Shown piece by piece: positions 1 through 8,248 of a stretch of DNA of 64,000 bases. The position numbers and the translations under genes were made by a program. The DNA comes from Bradyrhizobium sp. CCBAU 51765. GTDB taxonomy: Bacteria; Pseudomonadota; Alphaproteobacteria; Rhizobiales; Xanthobacteraceae. How positions within the stretch are numbered: the first letter of the stretch is position 1; each line of letters opens with the position of its first letter. Under the pieces are notes generated by a model. That model was not told the DNA's origin. It saw only the letters and a list, made by a program, of their open reading frames with translations, and did not search any database. The DNA is taken from the NCBI RefSeq assembly GCF_015291725.1, contig NZ_CP030038.1:7739001-7803000 (forward strand), read 5' to 3'.

Positions 1-864
1 CTTGGCGATTGCGGTCTCGAACACGGCAAGCACGAAGCCGAGAACCGTCAGCTTGCCGAGATAGACCAGCGCGCCAAGAGCGAGCCTTGCAACGCTCGCA
101 TCCGCGGTCGCCGTCCCCCATGGCAGGAACACGCAGGCGATCAGCGAGACATAGAGCAGAAGCTTGAGCTGCGACGACAAATCGATCAGCGCGAGATGCC
201 GCCCTGAATATTCCAGCACCATGGCCTCGTGCACCATGGTGAGCTCAAGATGGGTGGCGGGGTTATCGATGGGGATACGGGCATTCTCCGCCAGCGCAAC
301 GATGGTCAGCGCCACGAACGCCATTCCCAACGACACGCGCAGGCCGACCGCGTCCGAGCCCATGAACTCGGCCACCGTGGGGAGCTGCGTCGAGCCGGCG
401 ATCATTGCAACCGAGAACGCGGTGATCAGCATCGCGGGCTCGGCGAGGGAGGCGATCATCACCTCACGGCTGGAGCCGATGCCGCCGAAGGCGGTTCCAA
501 CGTCCATGCCGGCGAGCGCCTGAAAGAAACGGGCGCTGCCGAGCAGCGCAGTGATGGCGATGAGATCGGCGGTCCAGGAGAACAACAGTCCATTGCCGAA
601 GGTCGGCACCAGCGACGCGGCGACCCAGGTGCCCGCGAAGATCAGATACGGAATGACGCGAAACAGCCAGGATGCGTTGTCCGCGAGCACGACATCCTTG
701 CGCATCAGACGAATGAGGTCGCGATAAGGTTGGAGCAGCGGCGGTCCGCGCCGGCGTAGCAGCCGAGCCTTCACCTTCCGCACGAAACCCGTCAGCAGCG
801 GCGCGAGTCCCAGCACCAGCGACATCTGCGCGCCCTGGGAGAGGATGTCGCGCAGCTCGTTCAT
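1..864 (-). CDS. hyfC: HyfC/HycD-like membrane subunit of group 4 hydrogenase or complex I-like module (3' end outside window)
   Basis: Reading leftward from ATG at 864, the frame stays open to the window edge for 288 codons, so the gene is cut by the boundary. The protein is very hydrophobic and carries the NuoH/HycD family hallmark near residues 195-215, seen here as ENARIPIDNPATHLELTMVH followed by EAMVLEYSG. These subunits sit in the inner membrane and couple the peripheral redox arm to ion-pumping subunits. The start codon overlaps the stop of the upstream HyfB gene (ATGA), so the two are translationally coupled. The peripheral hydrogenase-like subunits, if any, would lie left of the window, so it cannot be said whether an active NiFe site is present. 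Confidence 0.85.
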   Translation of the reverse strand, partial: MNELRDILSQGAQMSLVLGLAPLLTGFVRKVKARLLRRRGPPLLQPYRDLIRLMRKDVVLADNASWLFRVIPYLIFAGTWVAASLVPTFGNGLLFSWTADLIAITALLGSARFFQALAGMDVGTAFGGIGSSREVMIASLAEPAMLITAFSVAMIAGSTQLPTVAEFMGSDAVGLRVSLGMAFVALTIVALAENARIPIDNPATHLELTMVHEAMVLEYSGRHLALIDLSSQLKLLLYVSLIACVFLPWGTATADASVARLALGALVYLGKLTVLGFVLAVFETAIAK

Positions 865-2861
865 AGGGCCACCACCAGCAGCAGCACGACCAGGGCCACG
901 AACACCAGCGTCAGGTAGCGGCGGATGCTGAGGAACTGCAGGATATTGATGCGGTCGGTCGCAAAGCCGATGGCCTTCGCGATCGGCGCGTACAGCCCAT
1001 CCCAGATCAGATCATGCAGTTCGACCTGGAGCCGCGCAGGAAGCGGCGAGGACGGCGGCGGCATCTCGCCGATCTCGCGTGCGCGAAAGATGACGCTGCC
1101 GAACACGCGGCGGATCGGCTGCGAGAAGCTGGAGGCCGAGTACTGGATCGCGGGGTCCGCGTCGGGATAGCCGCAATCCCAGGCCGGCGCGCGGCGCAAG
1201 CGGTCGGAGGCGAAACGGTGAATGGCTGTCGCCGCCGTCGTGCCGCAGAGTGCCACGAACAGAAACACCAGAAGGCCGTTGTAGGAGCTGCGGCTTTCCG
1301 CGATCGGCACGATGGTGAGCCACTGCAATCCGACCTGATGCGGCATGATGTTGCCGACCATATCCTTGCTCACCGGCGCCAGTGCGTCGATGAACAGCCC
1401 GGGCAGGATACCGGCAATGAGGCAGAAGGCGGCAAGCGCGAACATTGCGGTCAGCGAGAAGCGGTCAGTCTCATGCGCTGACGCCGCGACATCCGAGCGC
1501 GGCCGACCGAGGAAGCTGATGCCATAGAGCTTGACGAAGCAGGCCGCGGCAAAGGCGGCCGCGAGCGCCAGCAAACCGCCGACCGCCGGGATGACCAGCT
1601 TGAGGCCCCAGGAGGGCAGTTGCGGTGAAAGCAGGATCGCCTGGAAGGTCAGCCATTCCGAAACGAAGCCGTTGAACGGCGGCAATGCCGAGATCGCGAC
1701 GCAGCCGACCAGTGTCGCGAACGCTGTCTTCGGCATGCGATGGATCAGGCCGCCGAGCTTCTCCATGTCGCGCTCGCCGGTCGCTCCCAGCACCGCGCCG
1801 GCGCCGAAGAACAACAGGCTCTTGAACAGCGCATGATTGAAGACGTGCAGCATCGCCGCGGTGAAGGCGAGCGCGGCCACCCAGTCGAGCCCTTCCGCCT
1901 TGAAAGCCAGCGCCAGCCCGAGGCCGGTGAAGATGATGCCGATGTTCTCAATCGTTGAATAGGCGAGCACGCGCTTGATATCGCGCTGCATCAGCGCATA
2001 GAGCACGCCCAGCGTCGCCGTCGGACCGCCGACCAGCAGCACCACCATGCTCCACCACCACACCGGTTCGGGCACGAGATCAAAGACAATGCGCACGAAG
2101 CCGTAGACGGCGACCTTGGTCATGACGCCGCTCATGAGGGCGGAGACGTGGCTGGGCGCGGCGGGATGGGCGAGCGGCAGCCAGGCGTGCAGCGGCACCA
2201 GGCCAGCCTTGGAGCCGGCGCCCAGCAGCACGAGGATCACCACCACGCCGCTCAGCGCAGCGGAAGGATGCGACGCTCGGATCGCATCGAAATCGTATCC
2301 GGCGTCGCTGGCGAGCAGGCCGAAAGCCAACAGCAGCGCCAGCGTGCCGAAACTTGCCATCAAGAGATAGACGTAGCCAGCGCGGACATTCTCGGCCTCC
2401 CGGTGATGCGACACCACCATCGCCCAGGAGGTCAGCGACATGAATTCCCAGGCGACCAGGAAGCTGAAGGCGTCATTTGCCAGCACGACGACATTCATCG
2501 CTGCGAGGTAGGCGGGATAGAATGGCAGCACGCGGCCGGGGGAGTCCTCGTGCCTGAAGTAGCCGAGCGCGAACAGGCTCGCAGCGGCGCCGCCGAGATT
2601 GACGACGACGAGGAAGAAGGCGGACAGCGCATCGAGCCGGAAATGCGCACCTAGCCAGGGCAGGCCGATCGGCAGTGTCGCACTCGGCGTCAGATGAGGG
2701 AAAAAGAGCAGATCTGACAGCGCCGTGACACATAGCGTCGATGTGGCGATCAGGCATGCGCCGTAGAGGATGATCGAGCCGCGCGGGCGCATCGACAGCA
2801 CGACTCCTGCAGGCGCCAGGGCCAGCAGAGCCGCCACCGACCATAGCGCCACGGCGATCAT
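861..2861 (-). CDS. hyfB: HyfB-like proton-translocating (antiporter-type) membrane subunit
   Basis: A 666-residue protein with about 14-16 predicted membrane segments and the Proton_antipo_M domain over roughly residues 125-420. Conserved charged residues of antiporter-like complex I subunits are visible: Glu139 in AWEFMSLTSW, Lys218 in GAGSKAGLVPLHAWLP and Lys249 in SGVMTKVAVYG. The length matches HyfB/HycC (about 610-670). It would move protons or sodium ions in a membrane-bound hydrogenase-4 or formate hydrogenlyase-like complex. The stop overlaps the HyfC start, and a small XRE regulator gene lies 40 bp upstream on the same strand. NuoL or MrpA/D homologues are the alternatives, but the HyfC neighbour favours the hydrogenase-4 type. 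Confidence 0.88.
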   Translation of the reverse strand: MIAVALWSVAALLALAPAGVVLSMRPRGSIILYGACLIATSTLCVTALSDLLFFPHLTPSATLPIGLPWLGAHFRLDALSAFFLVVVNLGGAAASLFALGYFRHEDSPGRVLPFYPAYLAAMNVVVLANDAFSFLVAWEFMSLTSWAMVVSHHREAENVRAGYVYLLMASFGTLALLLAFGLLASDAGYDFDAIRASHPSAALSGVVVILVLLGAGSKAGLVPLHAWLPLAHPAAPSHVSALMSGVMTKVAVYGFVRIVFDLVPEPVWWWSMVVLLVGGPTATLGVLYALMQRDIKRVLAYSTIENIGIIFTGLGLALAFKAEGLDWVAALAFTAAMLHVFNHALFKSLLFFGAGAVLGATGERDMEKLGGLIHRMPKTAFATLVGCVAISALPPFNGFVSEWLTFQAILLSPQLPSWGLKLVIPAVGGLLALAAAFAAACFVKLYGISFLGRPRSDVAASAHETDRFSLTAMFALAAFCLIAGILPGLFIDALAPVSKDMVGNIMPHQVGLQWLTIVPIAESRSSYNGLLVFLFVALCGTTAATAIHRFASDRLRRAPAWDCGYPDADPAIQYSASSFSQPIRRVFGSVIFRAREIGEMPPPSSPLPARLQVELHDLIWDGLYAPIAKAIGFATDRINILQFLSIRRYLTLVFVALVVLLLVVAL

Positions 2862-2901
2862 AGCCGCTCCTGGATCATGATTTGCGTGCGCATCATCGCT
2901 A

Positions 2902-3168
2902 TCAGCCGCCTGCGCTCGGAGGTGGAGACTTCAGCCGCACCCCGCGGCCCCCGGCGCTTGACACCGCCCCCTCGGCGATCAACTCGATGCCGGCAAGCGA
3001 CAGCGCGTCAACCAGCTTCACCAGAGAATCGACATTGCCGCGGATCACCCCTTCGGAGGCCTCCATGCGCTGGATGGTGGGCAACGACAGTGAACAGCGC
3101 TGCGCGAGTTCACGCTGGTCAATCCTGAGTAAGGCACGGGCGGCTCGAAGCTGCGCGGCGGTGATCAC
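2902..3168 (-). CDS. Small XRE-family helix-turn-helix regulator
   Basis: An 88-residue protein whose residues 5-60 form a Cro/C1-type helix-turn-helix: AARALLRIDQRELAQRCSL then SLPTIQRMEASEGVIRGNVD. After the DNA-binding domain comes a short tail (IELIAEGAVSSAGGRGVRL) typical of small alphaproteobacterial XRE proteins that have no ligand domain. It lies 40 bp upstream of hyfB in the same direction, so it may head or regulate that operon, but this is inferred only from position. The ATG at 3168 begins directly with the helix-turn-helix, so it is the natural start. Confidence 0.8.
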   Translation of the reverse strand: MITAAQLRAARALLRIDQRELAQRCSLSLPTIQRMEASEGVIRGNVDSLVKLVDALSLAGIELIAEGAVSSAGGRGVRLKSPPPSAGG

Positions 3169-3306
3169 GGGCGAATGTCCGTGGCAGGTACAGTGATTGA
3201 GTTACCAAGCTTAGAGCGCGCAAAATGACGTTTCAAGCATCATTTTCTAGATGCAGCGTGTCATTCCGTTCGATGTCCTCGGAGCTTACTCCTACCGGGC
3301 GCGTGT

Positions 3307-3480
3307 GGCGCGCTGTTCGATGCTGCGACCTTCGCGAAGATGAAGGCGCAAGGGCTGCAGCCGCAGGCCTATCTCGACAACAACGACGCGACGACGTTCT
3401 TCGAGGCCACGGGCGATCTGCTGCAGCCCGGCCCGACGCTGGCGAACGTGAATGGTATCAGGGTGATTTTGGTGGAGTGA
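3307..3480 (+). pseudogene. C-terminal relic of glycerate 2-kinase / hydroxypyruvate reductase (MOFRL, TtuD-like)
   Basis: Fifty-eight in-frame codons ending at TGA 3478-3480 read GALFDAATFAKMKAQGLQ and then PQAYLDNNDATTFFEATGD, closing with LLQPGPTLANVNGIRVILVE. This is the characteristic C terminus of the MOFRL/TtuD family (typically a D-G-T-F-A-R region, a N-D-x-x-x-F-F motif, then G-D-L-x-x-x-G-P-T-x-T-N-V-N-D). No matching upstream sequence and no start codon are present, so the rest of a roughly 430-residue gene is gone. It is a decayed fragment rather than a small gene. Recognition is from memory of the family. Confidence 0.7.
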
Positions 3481-3530
3481 GGCGCGCTTACCCTCCCAGG
3501 GCAAGGCGATCGCATTTGAATATTGCAGAG

Positions 3531-3617
3531 GTCGCCATGCCCGGGCTTGTCCCGGGCATCCACGTTCTTTGTGCTGCGTGGAAAGGCGTGGATGGCCGGG
3601 ACAAGCCCGGCCATGAC
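3531..3617. repeat. Dispersed imperfect palindrome, type A
   Basis: Two inverted arms (CATGCCCGGGCTTGTCCCGG at the left and its near-complement ending GGCCATGAC) flank a short variable centre. The same design recurs at 25462-25546, 59829-59922 and 62317-62440, always between genes. Confidence 0.8.
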
Positions 3618-3664
3618 GCTGTGGAAACAGACGGTGCCAATAGCCAAACCTCATATGCGATAGC

Positions 3665-3823
3665 CCTGCCTTGTGGGGGAGGGTCGATCGCGCAAAGCGC
3701 GAGCGGGGTGAGGTGATCTCTCCACTCGGGCACGGCTCAGCGCGGAGAGACTGTCACCCCACCCCGCTACGCATTTCGCTTCGCTCATGCGTAGCGACCC
3801 TCCCCCTCCAGGGGAGGGTCAGA
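3665..3823. repeat. Dispersed palindromic repeat, type C-prime (GGGGAGGGTCG...CCCTCCCC)
   Basis: Long inverted repeat with arms rich in GGGAGGGTCG / CGACCCTCCCC and inner arms around GCGAGCGGGGTGAGGTGA and TCACCCCACCCCGCTACG. It ends a few bases from the MarR stop codon. A second copy in the opposite orientation lies at 8074-8236. With the type A repeat and the TtuD relic it fills the gene-free stretch 3169-3824. Confidence 0.8.
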
Positions 3824-3824
3824 G

Positions 3825-4346
3825 TCAGAACTCGTTGGCGATCTTGGCGAGCATCCCGATCAGGGCCTCGCGGTTGGCCTGGCCGAGCAGATCGTTCAGC
3901 CGGGCCTCGTGCTTGGTGGCGACGAGCTTTTTCGCCCGGGCCAGCACCGCCTTGCCCTTGTCGGTCAGCACCAGGATGTGCGAGCGGCGGTCGTTGGTGG
4001 AGCGGATCCGCGCGCAGAGGTCGCGGCTTTCGAGATTGTCGAGCATGGCCACGAAGTTCGGCCTGAGGATGCCGAGCGTGGAGGCGATCTCGGTCTGGTT
4101 GCGGCCGGGGTTCTTCTCGACCAGGAGCAGGACCGAGAACTGCGCCGGCGTCAGCTGGAGCGAGGCCATGCAGCGCAGAAAGTTCTCGAACACCTTGAGC
4201 TGGGCCCGCTTCAGGACATAGCCGAGCTGTTCGGAGAGCTCGCCCAGCTGGAGCGCTTCGGTTTGGAGCTCGCCCGCGTCCTTGCGGCCCTTGCCCGCGT
4301 CGGCCGGCTTTTCGGAGGACTTTTCAGCGGTTCTGGAAACGGTCAT
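3825..4346 (-). CDS. couR: MarR-family regulator of the hydroxycinnamate cluster (CouR-like)
   Basis: A 173-residue protein with a charged Lys-rich N-terminal extension (1-30) followed by a MarR winged helix (about 45-145). The recognition helix region reads QTEIASTLGILRPNFVAML and the wing contains the conserved D-R-R (TNDRRSHILVLTDKG). In Rhodopseudomonas palustris CouR, a MarR protein, represses p-coumarate genes and is released by p-coumaroyl-CoA; the similar neighbourhood here (CoA ligase, hydratase, ABC and TRAP importers) suggests the same role. It is divergent from the ABC importer operon, and the interval holds AT-rich inverted repeats (4402-4438). The symbol is by analogy. Confidence 0.75.
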   Translation of the reverse strand: MTVSRTAEKSSEKPADAGKGRKDAGELQTEALQLGELSEQLGYVLKRAQLKVFENFLRCMASLQLTPAQFSVLLLVEKNPGRNQTEIASTLGILRPNFVAMLDNLESRDLCARIRSTNDRRSHILVLTDKGKAVLARAKKLVATKHEARLNDLLGQANREALIGMLAKIANEF

Positions 4347-4401
4347 CGCCTCGTGCTCGTAATCCCGCTAAATTCGGGACGGGTCGTTCCCCACCCTTGA
4401 T

Positions 4402-4438
4402 GTTATATTTGATAATTGTTATGGACCATATCAAATAT
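4402..4438. promoter_or_regulatory. Inverted-repeat operator candidate between couR and the ABC importer operon
   Basis: An AT-rich island in GC-rich DNA. GTTATATTTGATAAT (4402-4416) matches the motif GTTAT-N5-ATAAY also found at 11925-11939 and 16095-16109. A longer perfect 10-bp inverted repeat overlaps it: ATATTTGATA (4405-4414) and TATCAAATAT (4429-4438) with a 14-bp spacer. The position between divergent genes suits MarR autoregulation and control of the importer. The binding protein is inferred. Confidence 0.6.
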
Positions 4439-4523
4439 CGTCAGCGTATTTCAATGGCTGTGAGGGGACCATCCACCGCAATTGCGGAGACCGGTCCTCA
4501 ATCTTGAGGGGGAGCGTCCGGTC

Positions 4524-5564
4524 TTGAATACCACCATCATGCTGTTCCTGGTACAGGACGGCATTACCAATGGCGCGATCTACGCGCTGCTCGGCCTGGC
4601 GCTGGTGCTCGTGTTCGCCGTCACCCGCGTCATCCTCATTCCCCAGGGCGAATTCGTCACCTACGGCGCGCTGACCTATGCCTCGCTGGCCGCGGGCCAG
4701 ATGCCGGGCACGGCCAAGCTTGCGCTCGCGCTCGGCATCGGCGCCTTCGGCTTCGACCTGTTCGTGGCGCGCAAGGCGCTGCATGCGCGGCTGATCGTTC
4801 GCAGCCTCATCACCAACATCGTGCTGCCGGCCATCGTGCTGGCGCTGACCCTGTACTTCGCCGCGCAGAAGCCGCCGGTCGCGGTCTGCATCGCGTTGTC
4901 GCTGGTGATCGTCGCGATGATCGGCCTGTATCTATACCGCATCGCCTTCCAGCCGCTGGCGCACACCTCGGTGCTGGTGCTGCTGATCGCGTCCGTCGGC
5001 GTCCACCTCGCGCTGCAGGGACTCGGCCTGCTGTTCTTCGGCGCCGAGGGCCAGCGCGGACCTGCCGTGCTGTCCGGTGCCTTCACCGCCGGCGCGCTGC
5101 GCTTCACCGGCCAGAGCATCACCGTCTACGCCATCACCATCGCCTTTATCGTCGGGCTCTGGCTGTTCTTCGGCCTGACGCTCTACGGCAAGGCGCTGCG
5201 CGCGACCGCCGTGAACCGGCTGGGCGCGCGGCTTGCCGGCATCCGCACCACGCTGTCCGGGCAGATCGCCTTCCTGCTGGCATCTGTCATCGGCGCGCTG
5301 TCGGGCATCCTGATCGTGCCGATCACGACGCTCTACTATGACAGCGGCTTCCTGATCGGCCTGAAGGGTTTCGTCGCCGCGATCATCGGCGGGCTCGTCA
5401 GCTATCCCCTCACCGCCGTCGCGGCGCTGGTCGTCGGCATCGTCGAGGCGTTCTCGTCCTTCTATGCCTCCAACTACAAGGAGGTCATCGTCTTCATGCT
5501 GCTGATCCCCGTGCTGCTGCTGCGCTCGCTCGCCGCGCCCGCGGTCGAGGAAGAGAAGGACTGA
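4524..5564 (+). CDS. Branched-chain-type ABC importer permease (LivH family), probable aromatic acid uptake
   Basis: Hydrophobic LivH-family permease of about 346 residues with the typical opening FLVQDGITNGAIYALLGLAL and repeated membrane helices. The track-style upstream start is not favoured: TTG at 4524 has a good ribosome site (AGGGGGAG, 4507-4514) at 9-bp spacing and gives MNTTIMLFLVQDG; ATG 4539 is an alternative. It is followed after 7 bp by the permease-ATPase fusion and then the second ATPase, so all three are one operon. No binding-protein gene is next to them; the one at 20127 is the likely partner, as in the CouPSTU system of R. palustris. Substrate is inferred from context. Confidence 0.85.
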   Translation: MNTTIMLFLVQDGITNGAIYALLGLALVLVFAVTRVILIPQGEFVTYGALTYASLAAGQMPGTAKLALALGIGAFGFDLFVARKALHARLIVRSLITNIVLPAIVLALTLYFAAQKPPVAVCIALSLVIVAMIGLYLYRIAFQPLAHTSVLVLLIASVGVHLALQGLGLLFFGAEGQRGPAVLSGAFTAGALRFTGQSITVYAITIAFIVGLWLFFGLTLYGKALRATAVNRLGARLAGIRTTLSGQIAFLLASVIGALSGILIVPITTLYYDSGFLIGLKGFVAAIIGGLVSYPLTAVAALVVGIVEAFSSFYASNYKEVIVFMLLIPVLLLRSLAAPAVEEEKD

Positions 5565-5571
5565 CGCCAAG

Positions 5572-7341
5572 ATGCAGAGCCGGCTTCCCATCATCGTCTT
5601 TGCAGCCGTCATGGCGGCGATCCCGTTTGTCCCGGGCATGCCGCCGTTCTGGATCGTGCTGCTCGACAATATCGGCCTCGCGGCGCTCGTCGCGATGGGC
5701 CTCGTGCTGCTCACCGGCGTCGGCGGCCTGACCTCGTTCGGGCAGGCGGCCTTCGTCGGCTTCGGCGCCTACACCACTGCGGTGCTGTCGACGGCCTACG
5801 GCCTGTCGCCCTGGCTGACGCTGCCGCTGTCGCTCGTGGTCAGTGGATCGCTCGCGGTGCTGCTCGGGCTGATCACCGTCCGCCTCTCGGGCCATTATCT
5901 GCCGCTCGGCACGCTCGCCTGGGGGCTCGGGCTGTTCTATCTCTTCAGCAAGCTGGAATTCCTGGGGAGAAACGACGGCATCTCGGCGATCCCGCCGCTG
6001 TCGATCGGCACGTTCAAGATGCTCTCGCCCGGCTCGATCTATTACGCGATCTGGATCGCCGTGATCGTTTCGGCGCTGCTGACGATGAACCTCCTGGACT
6101 CCCGCACCGGCCGCGCCATCCGCGCGCTCAGGCGCGGTCACGTCGCGGCGGAAGCCTTCGGCGTGCACACGCCGCGCGCCAAGCTGCTGGTGTTCATCCA
6201 TGCCGCCGTGCTCGCCGGCCTCTCGGGCTGGCTCTACGCCCATCTCCAGCGCGCGGTGAACCCGACCCCGTTCGGCGCGCATATGGGCATCGAATATCTC
6301 TTCATCGCCGTGGTCGGCGGCGCCGGCTATGTCTGGGGCGGCGTCCTGGGCGCGGCGATCGTCGTCGTGCTGAAAGAGGTGCTGCAAAGCTATCTGCCGC
6401 TGATCCTGCCGGGCTCCGGCCAGGTCGAGACCATCGTGTTCGGCATCATGCTGGTGGCGCTGCTGCAGCTCGCGCCCGGCGGCCTCTGGCCCTGGCTGAT
6501 GTCGTTCCTGCCCGAGCGGACCAGTGGCAAGAAGCCCGATACCTCGCTGCAGCTCGGGCACCGCACCCGCGCGCCCGGCGAGGCCGGCGTGCTGCTCCAG
6601 GTCGAGAAGGCGCGGAAGCAGTTCGGCGGCGTGGTCGCGGTCAACAACGTCTCCTTCGACGTCAAGGCCCGCGAGATCGTCGCGCTGATCGGCCCGAACG
6701 GCGCCGGCAAGAGCACGACGTTCAACCTGATCACCGGCGTGCTGTCGGCGACCTCGGGCTCGATCTCGGTGCTCGGCAGGAAGGTCGACAACGCGCCGCC
6801 GCAGGAGATCGTCAAGCTCGGCATCTCCCGCACCTTCCAGCACGTCAAGCTCGTCCCCGACATGACCGTGCTGGAGAACGTCGCGATCGGCGCGCATCTG
6901 CGCGGCCATTCCGGACCGATCTCCTCGATGCTCCGCCTCGACCGCACTGATGAGGCCAAGCTGCTCGCCGAGGCCGCCCGCCAGATCGAGCGCGTCGGCC
7001 TCACCGAGCAGATGCACCAGCTCGCAGGCAGCCTCTCGCTCGGCCAGCAGCGCATCGTCGAGATCGCCCGCGCGCTCTGCGTCGACCCGATGCTGCTGCT
7101 GCTCGACGAGCCGGCAGCGGGCCTGCGCCACATGGAGAAGCAGCGCCTCGCGACGCTGCTGCGCGAGCTGCGCGACGGCGGCATGAGCGTGCTCCTGGTC
7201 GAGCACGACATGGGCTTCGTCATGAATCTCGCCGACCGTATCGTGGTGCTCGATTTCGGCACCAAGATCGCGGAAGGCACCCCCGCCACGATCAAGACCA
7301 ATCCCGAAGTGATCAAGGCCTATCTCGGAGTGGCGGCATGA
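5572..7341 (+). CDS. LivM-LivG fusion: permease and ATPase of a branched-chain-type ABC importer
   Basis: A 589-residue natural fusion. Residues 1-310 are a LivM-type permease (GLVLLTGVGGLTSFGQAAFV; the conserved EAA-like loop is near ALRRGHVAAEAFGVHTP). Residues 340-589 are a LivG-type ATPase with Walker A GPNGAGKST (about 374-382), signature LSLGQQRIVEIARAL (about 488-502) and Walker B LLLLDEP. Fusion means only two further polypeptides (LivH and LivF) are needed to build the importer. The ATG start follows 7 bp after livH, and the end overlaps the next ATPase start by 4 bp. Predicted substrate is p-coumarate or a related aromatic acid from context. Confidence 0.9.
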   Translation: MQSRLPIIVFAAVMAAIPFVPGMPPFWIVLLDNIGLAALVAMGLVLLTGVGGLTSFGQAAFVGFGAYTTAVLSTAYGLSPWLTLPLSLVVSGSLAVLLGLITVRLSGHYLPLGTLAWGLGLFYLFSKLEFLGRNDGISAIPPLSIGTFKMLSPGSIYYAIWIAVIVSALLTMNLLDSRTGRAIRALRRGHVAAEAFGVHTPRAKLLVFIHAAVLAGLSGWLYAHLQRAVNPTPFGAHMGIEYLFIAVVGGAGYVWGGVLGAAIVVVLKEVLQSYLPLILPGSGQVETIVFGIMLVALLQLAPGGLWPWLMSFLPERTSGKKPDTSLQLGHRTRAPGEAGVLLQVEKARKQFGGVVAVNNVSFDVKAREIVALIGPNGAGKSTTFNLITGVLSATSGSISVLGRKVDNAPPQEIVKLGISRTFQHVKLVPDMTVLENVAIGAHLRGHSGPISSMLRLDRTDEAKLLAEAARQIERVGLTEQMHQLAGSLSLGQQRIVEIARALCVDPMLLLLDEPAAGLRHMEKQRLATLLRELRDGGMSVLLVEHDMGFVMNLADRIVVLDFGTKIAEGTPATIKTNPEVIKAYLGVAA

Positions 7342-8069
7342 GCGCGCTGTTGTCCGTCGCCGACGCCCATGTCGCCTATGGCAAGGTCGAGGCGGTGCGT
7401 TCGGTTTCGCTCGAGGTCGGGGCCAACGAGATCGTCACCATCGTCGGCGCCAACGGCGCCGGCAAGACCACGCTGCTTTCGGCCATCATGGGCATTCTGC
7501 CGCTGAAAGGCCGCGTCGCCTTCGCCGGGCAGGATCTCGCCCGGCTCGACATCGAGGACCGCGTCGCGATGGGCCTCGGCCTCGTCCCCGAGCACCGCGA
7601 ATTGTTCGTGACCATGAATGTCGAGGACAATCTCGAGCTGGGCGCGTTCCGCATCGAGCGGAGCCGGGCGAAAGCCTCGATGGAGCGTGTCTACACGCTG
7701 TTCCCGCGGCTGAAGGAGCGGCGCAAGCAGCTTGCCGGTACGCTCTCCGGCGGCGAGCAGCAGATGCTCGCGATGGGCCGCGCGCTGATGGGCGAGCCAA
7801 AGCTCCTGATGCTGGACGAGCCGAGCCTCGGCCTCGCGCCGATCATTGTCGCCGACATTTTCCGCATTGTCACCGAGCTGCGTGCCGCCGGCGTCTCCGT
7901 GCTGCTGGTCGAGCAGAATGCGCAGGCCGCGCTGAAGATCGCGGACCAGGCCTATGTGATGGAGCTCGGCGAATTCGTTCTCAGCGGCAAGGCCAGCGAC
8001 ATCGCGGCGAACGAGCGGGTAGCGGCCAGCTATCTCGGCTTCCAGCACGAAGGCGCGAGCGTGGTTTAG
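7338..8069 (+). CDS. LivF-type ATPase of the ABC importer
   Basis: A 243-residue ATPase with Walker A GANGAGKTT (about 37-45), signature LSGGEQQMLAMGRALM, Walker B LLMLDEPSLGLAP and the H-loop replaced by the LivF-type VEQNAQAAL. The length is normal for LivF (230-245). The start ATG overlaps the stop of the LivM-LivG fusion (ATGA), showing translational coupling. It energises uptake together with the LivG half of the fusion. It is the last gene of the operon; a palindromic repeat follows immediately. Confidence 0.92.
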   Translation: MSALLSVADAHVAYGKVEAVRSVSLEVGANEIVTIVGANGAGKTTLLSAIMGILPLKGRVAFAGQDLARLDIEDRVAMGLGLVPEHRELFVTMNVEDNLELGAFRIERSRAKASMERVYTLFPRLKERRKQLAGTLSGGEQQMLAMGRALMGEPKLLMLDEPSLGLAPIIVADIFRIVTELRAAGVSVLLVEQNAQAALKIADQAYVMELGEFVLSGKASDIAANERVAASYLGFQHEGASVV

Positions 8070-8073
8070 TTTC

Positions 8074-8236
8074 TTACCCTCCCCTGGAGGGGGAGGGTCG
8101 CTACGCATGCAGCGAAGCGAAATGCGTAGCGGGGTGGGGTGACGGTCTCTCCGCCTCCAGCAGTGTCTGCGAGGATAGATCACCCCACCCCGTTCGCGCT
8201 GCGCGCGATCGACCCTCCCCCTCCAGGGGAGGGTAA
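8074..8236. repeat. Dispersed palindromic repeat, type C-prime
   Basis: Inverted copy of the repeat at 3665-3823: it opens ACCCTCCCCTGGAGGGGGAG and closes with CCTCCCCCTCCAGGGGAGGG, with the inner arms GTAGCGGGGTGGGGTGA and TCACCCCACCCCG. It separates the ends of two convergent genes and could form a strong RNA hairpin downstream of both. Confidence 0.8.
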
Positions 8237-8248
8237 GCGCGCAGCGTC

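Noticed and set aside
5494..7206. A 570-codon frame antisense to the LivM-LivG fusion
   Set aside because: It is composed of low-complexity Ala/Arg/Glu/Asp sequence; the other strand has a clear permease and ATPase.
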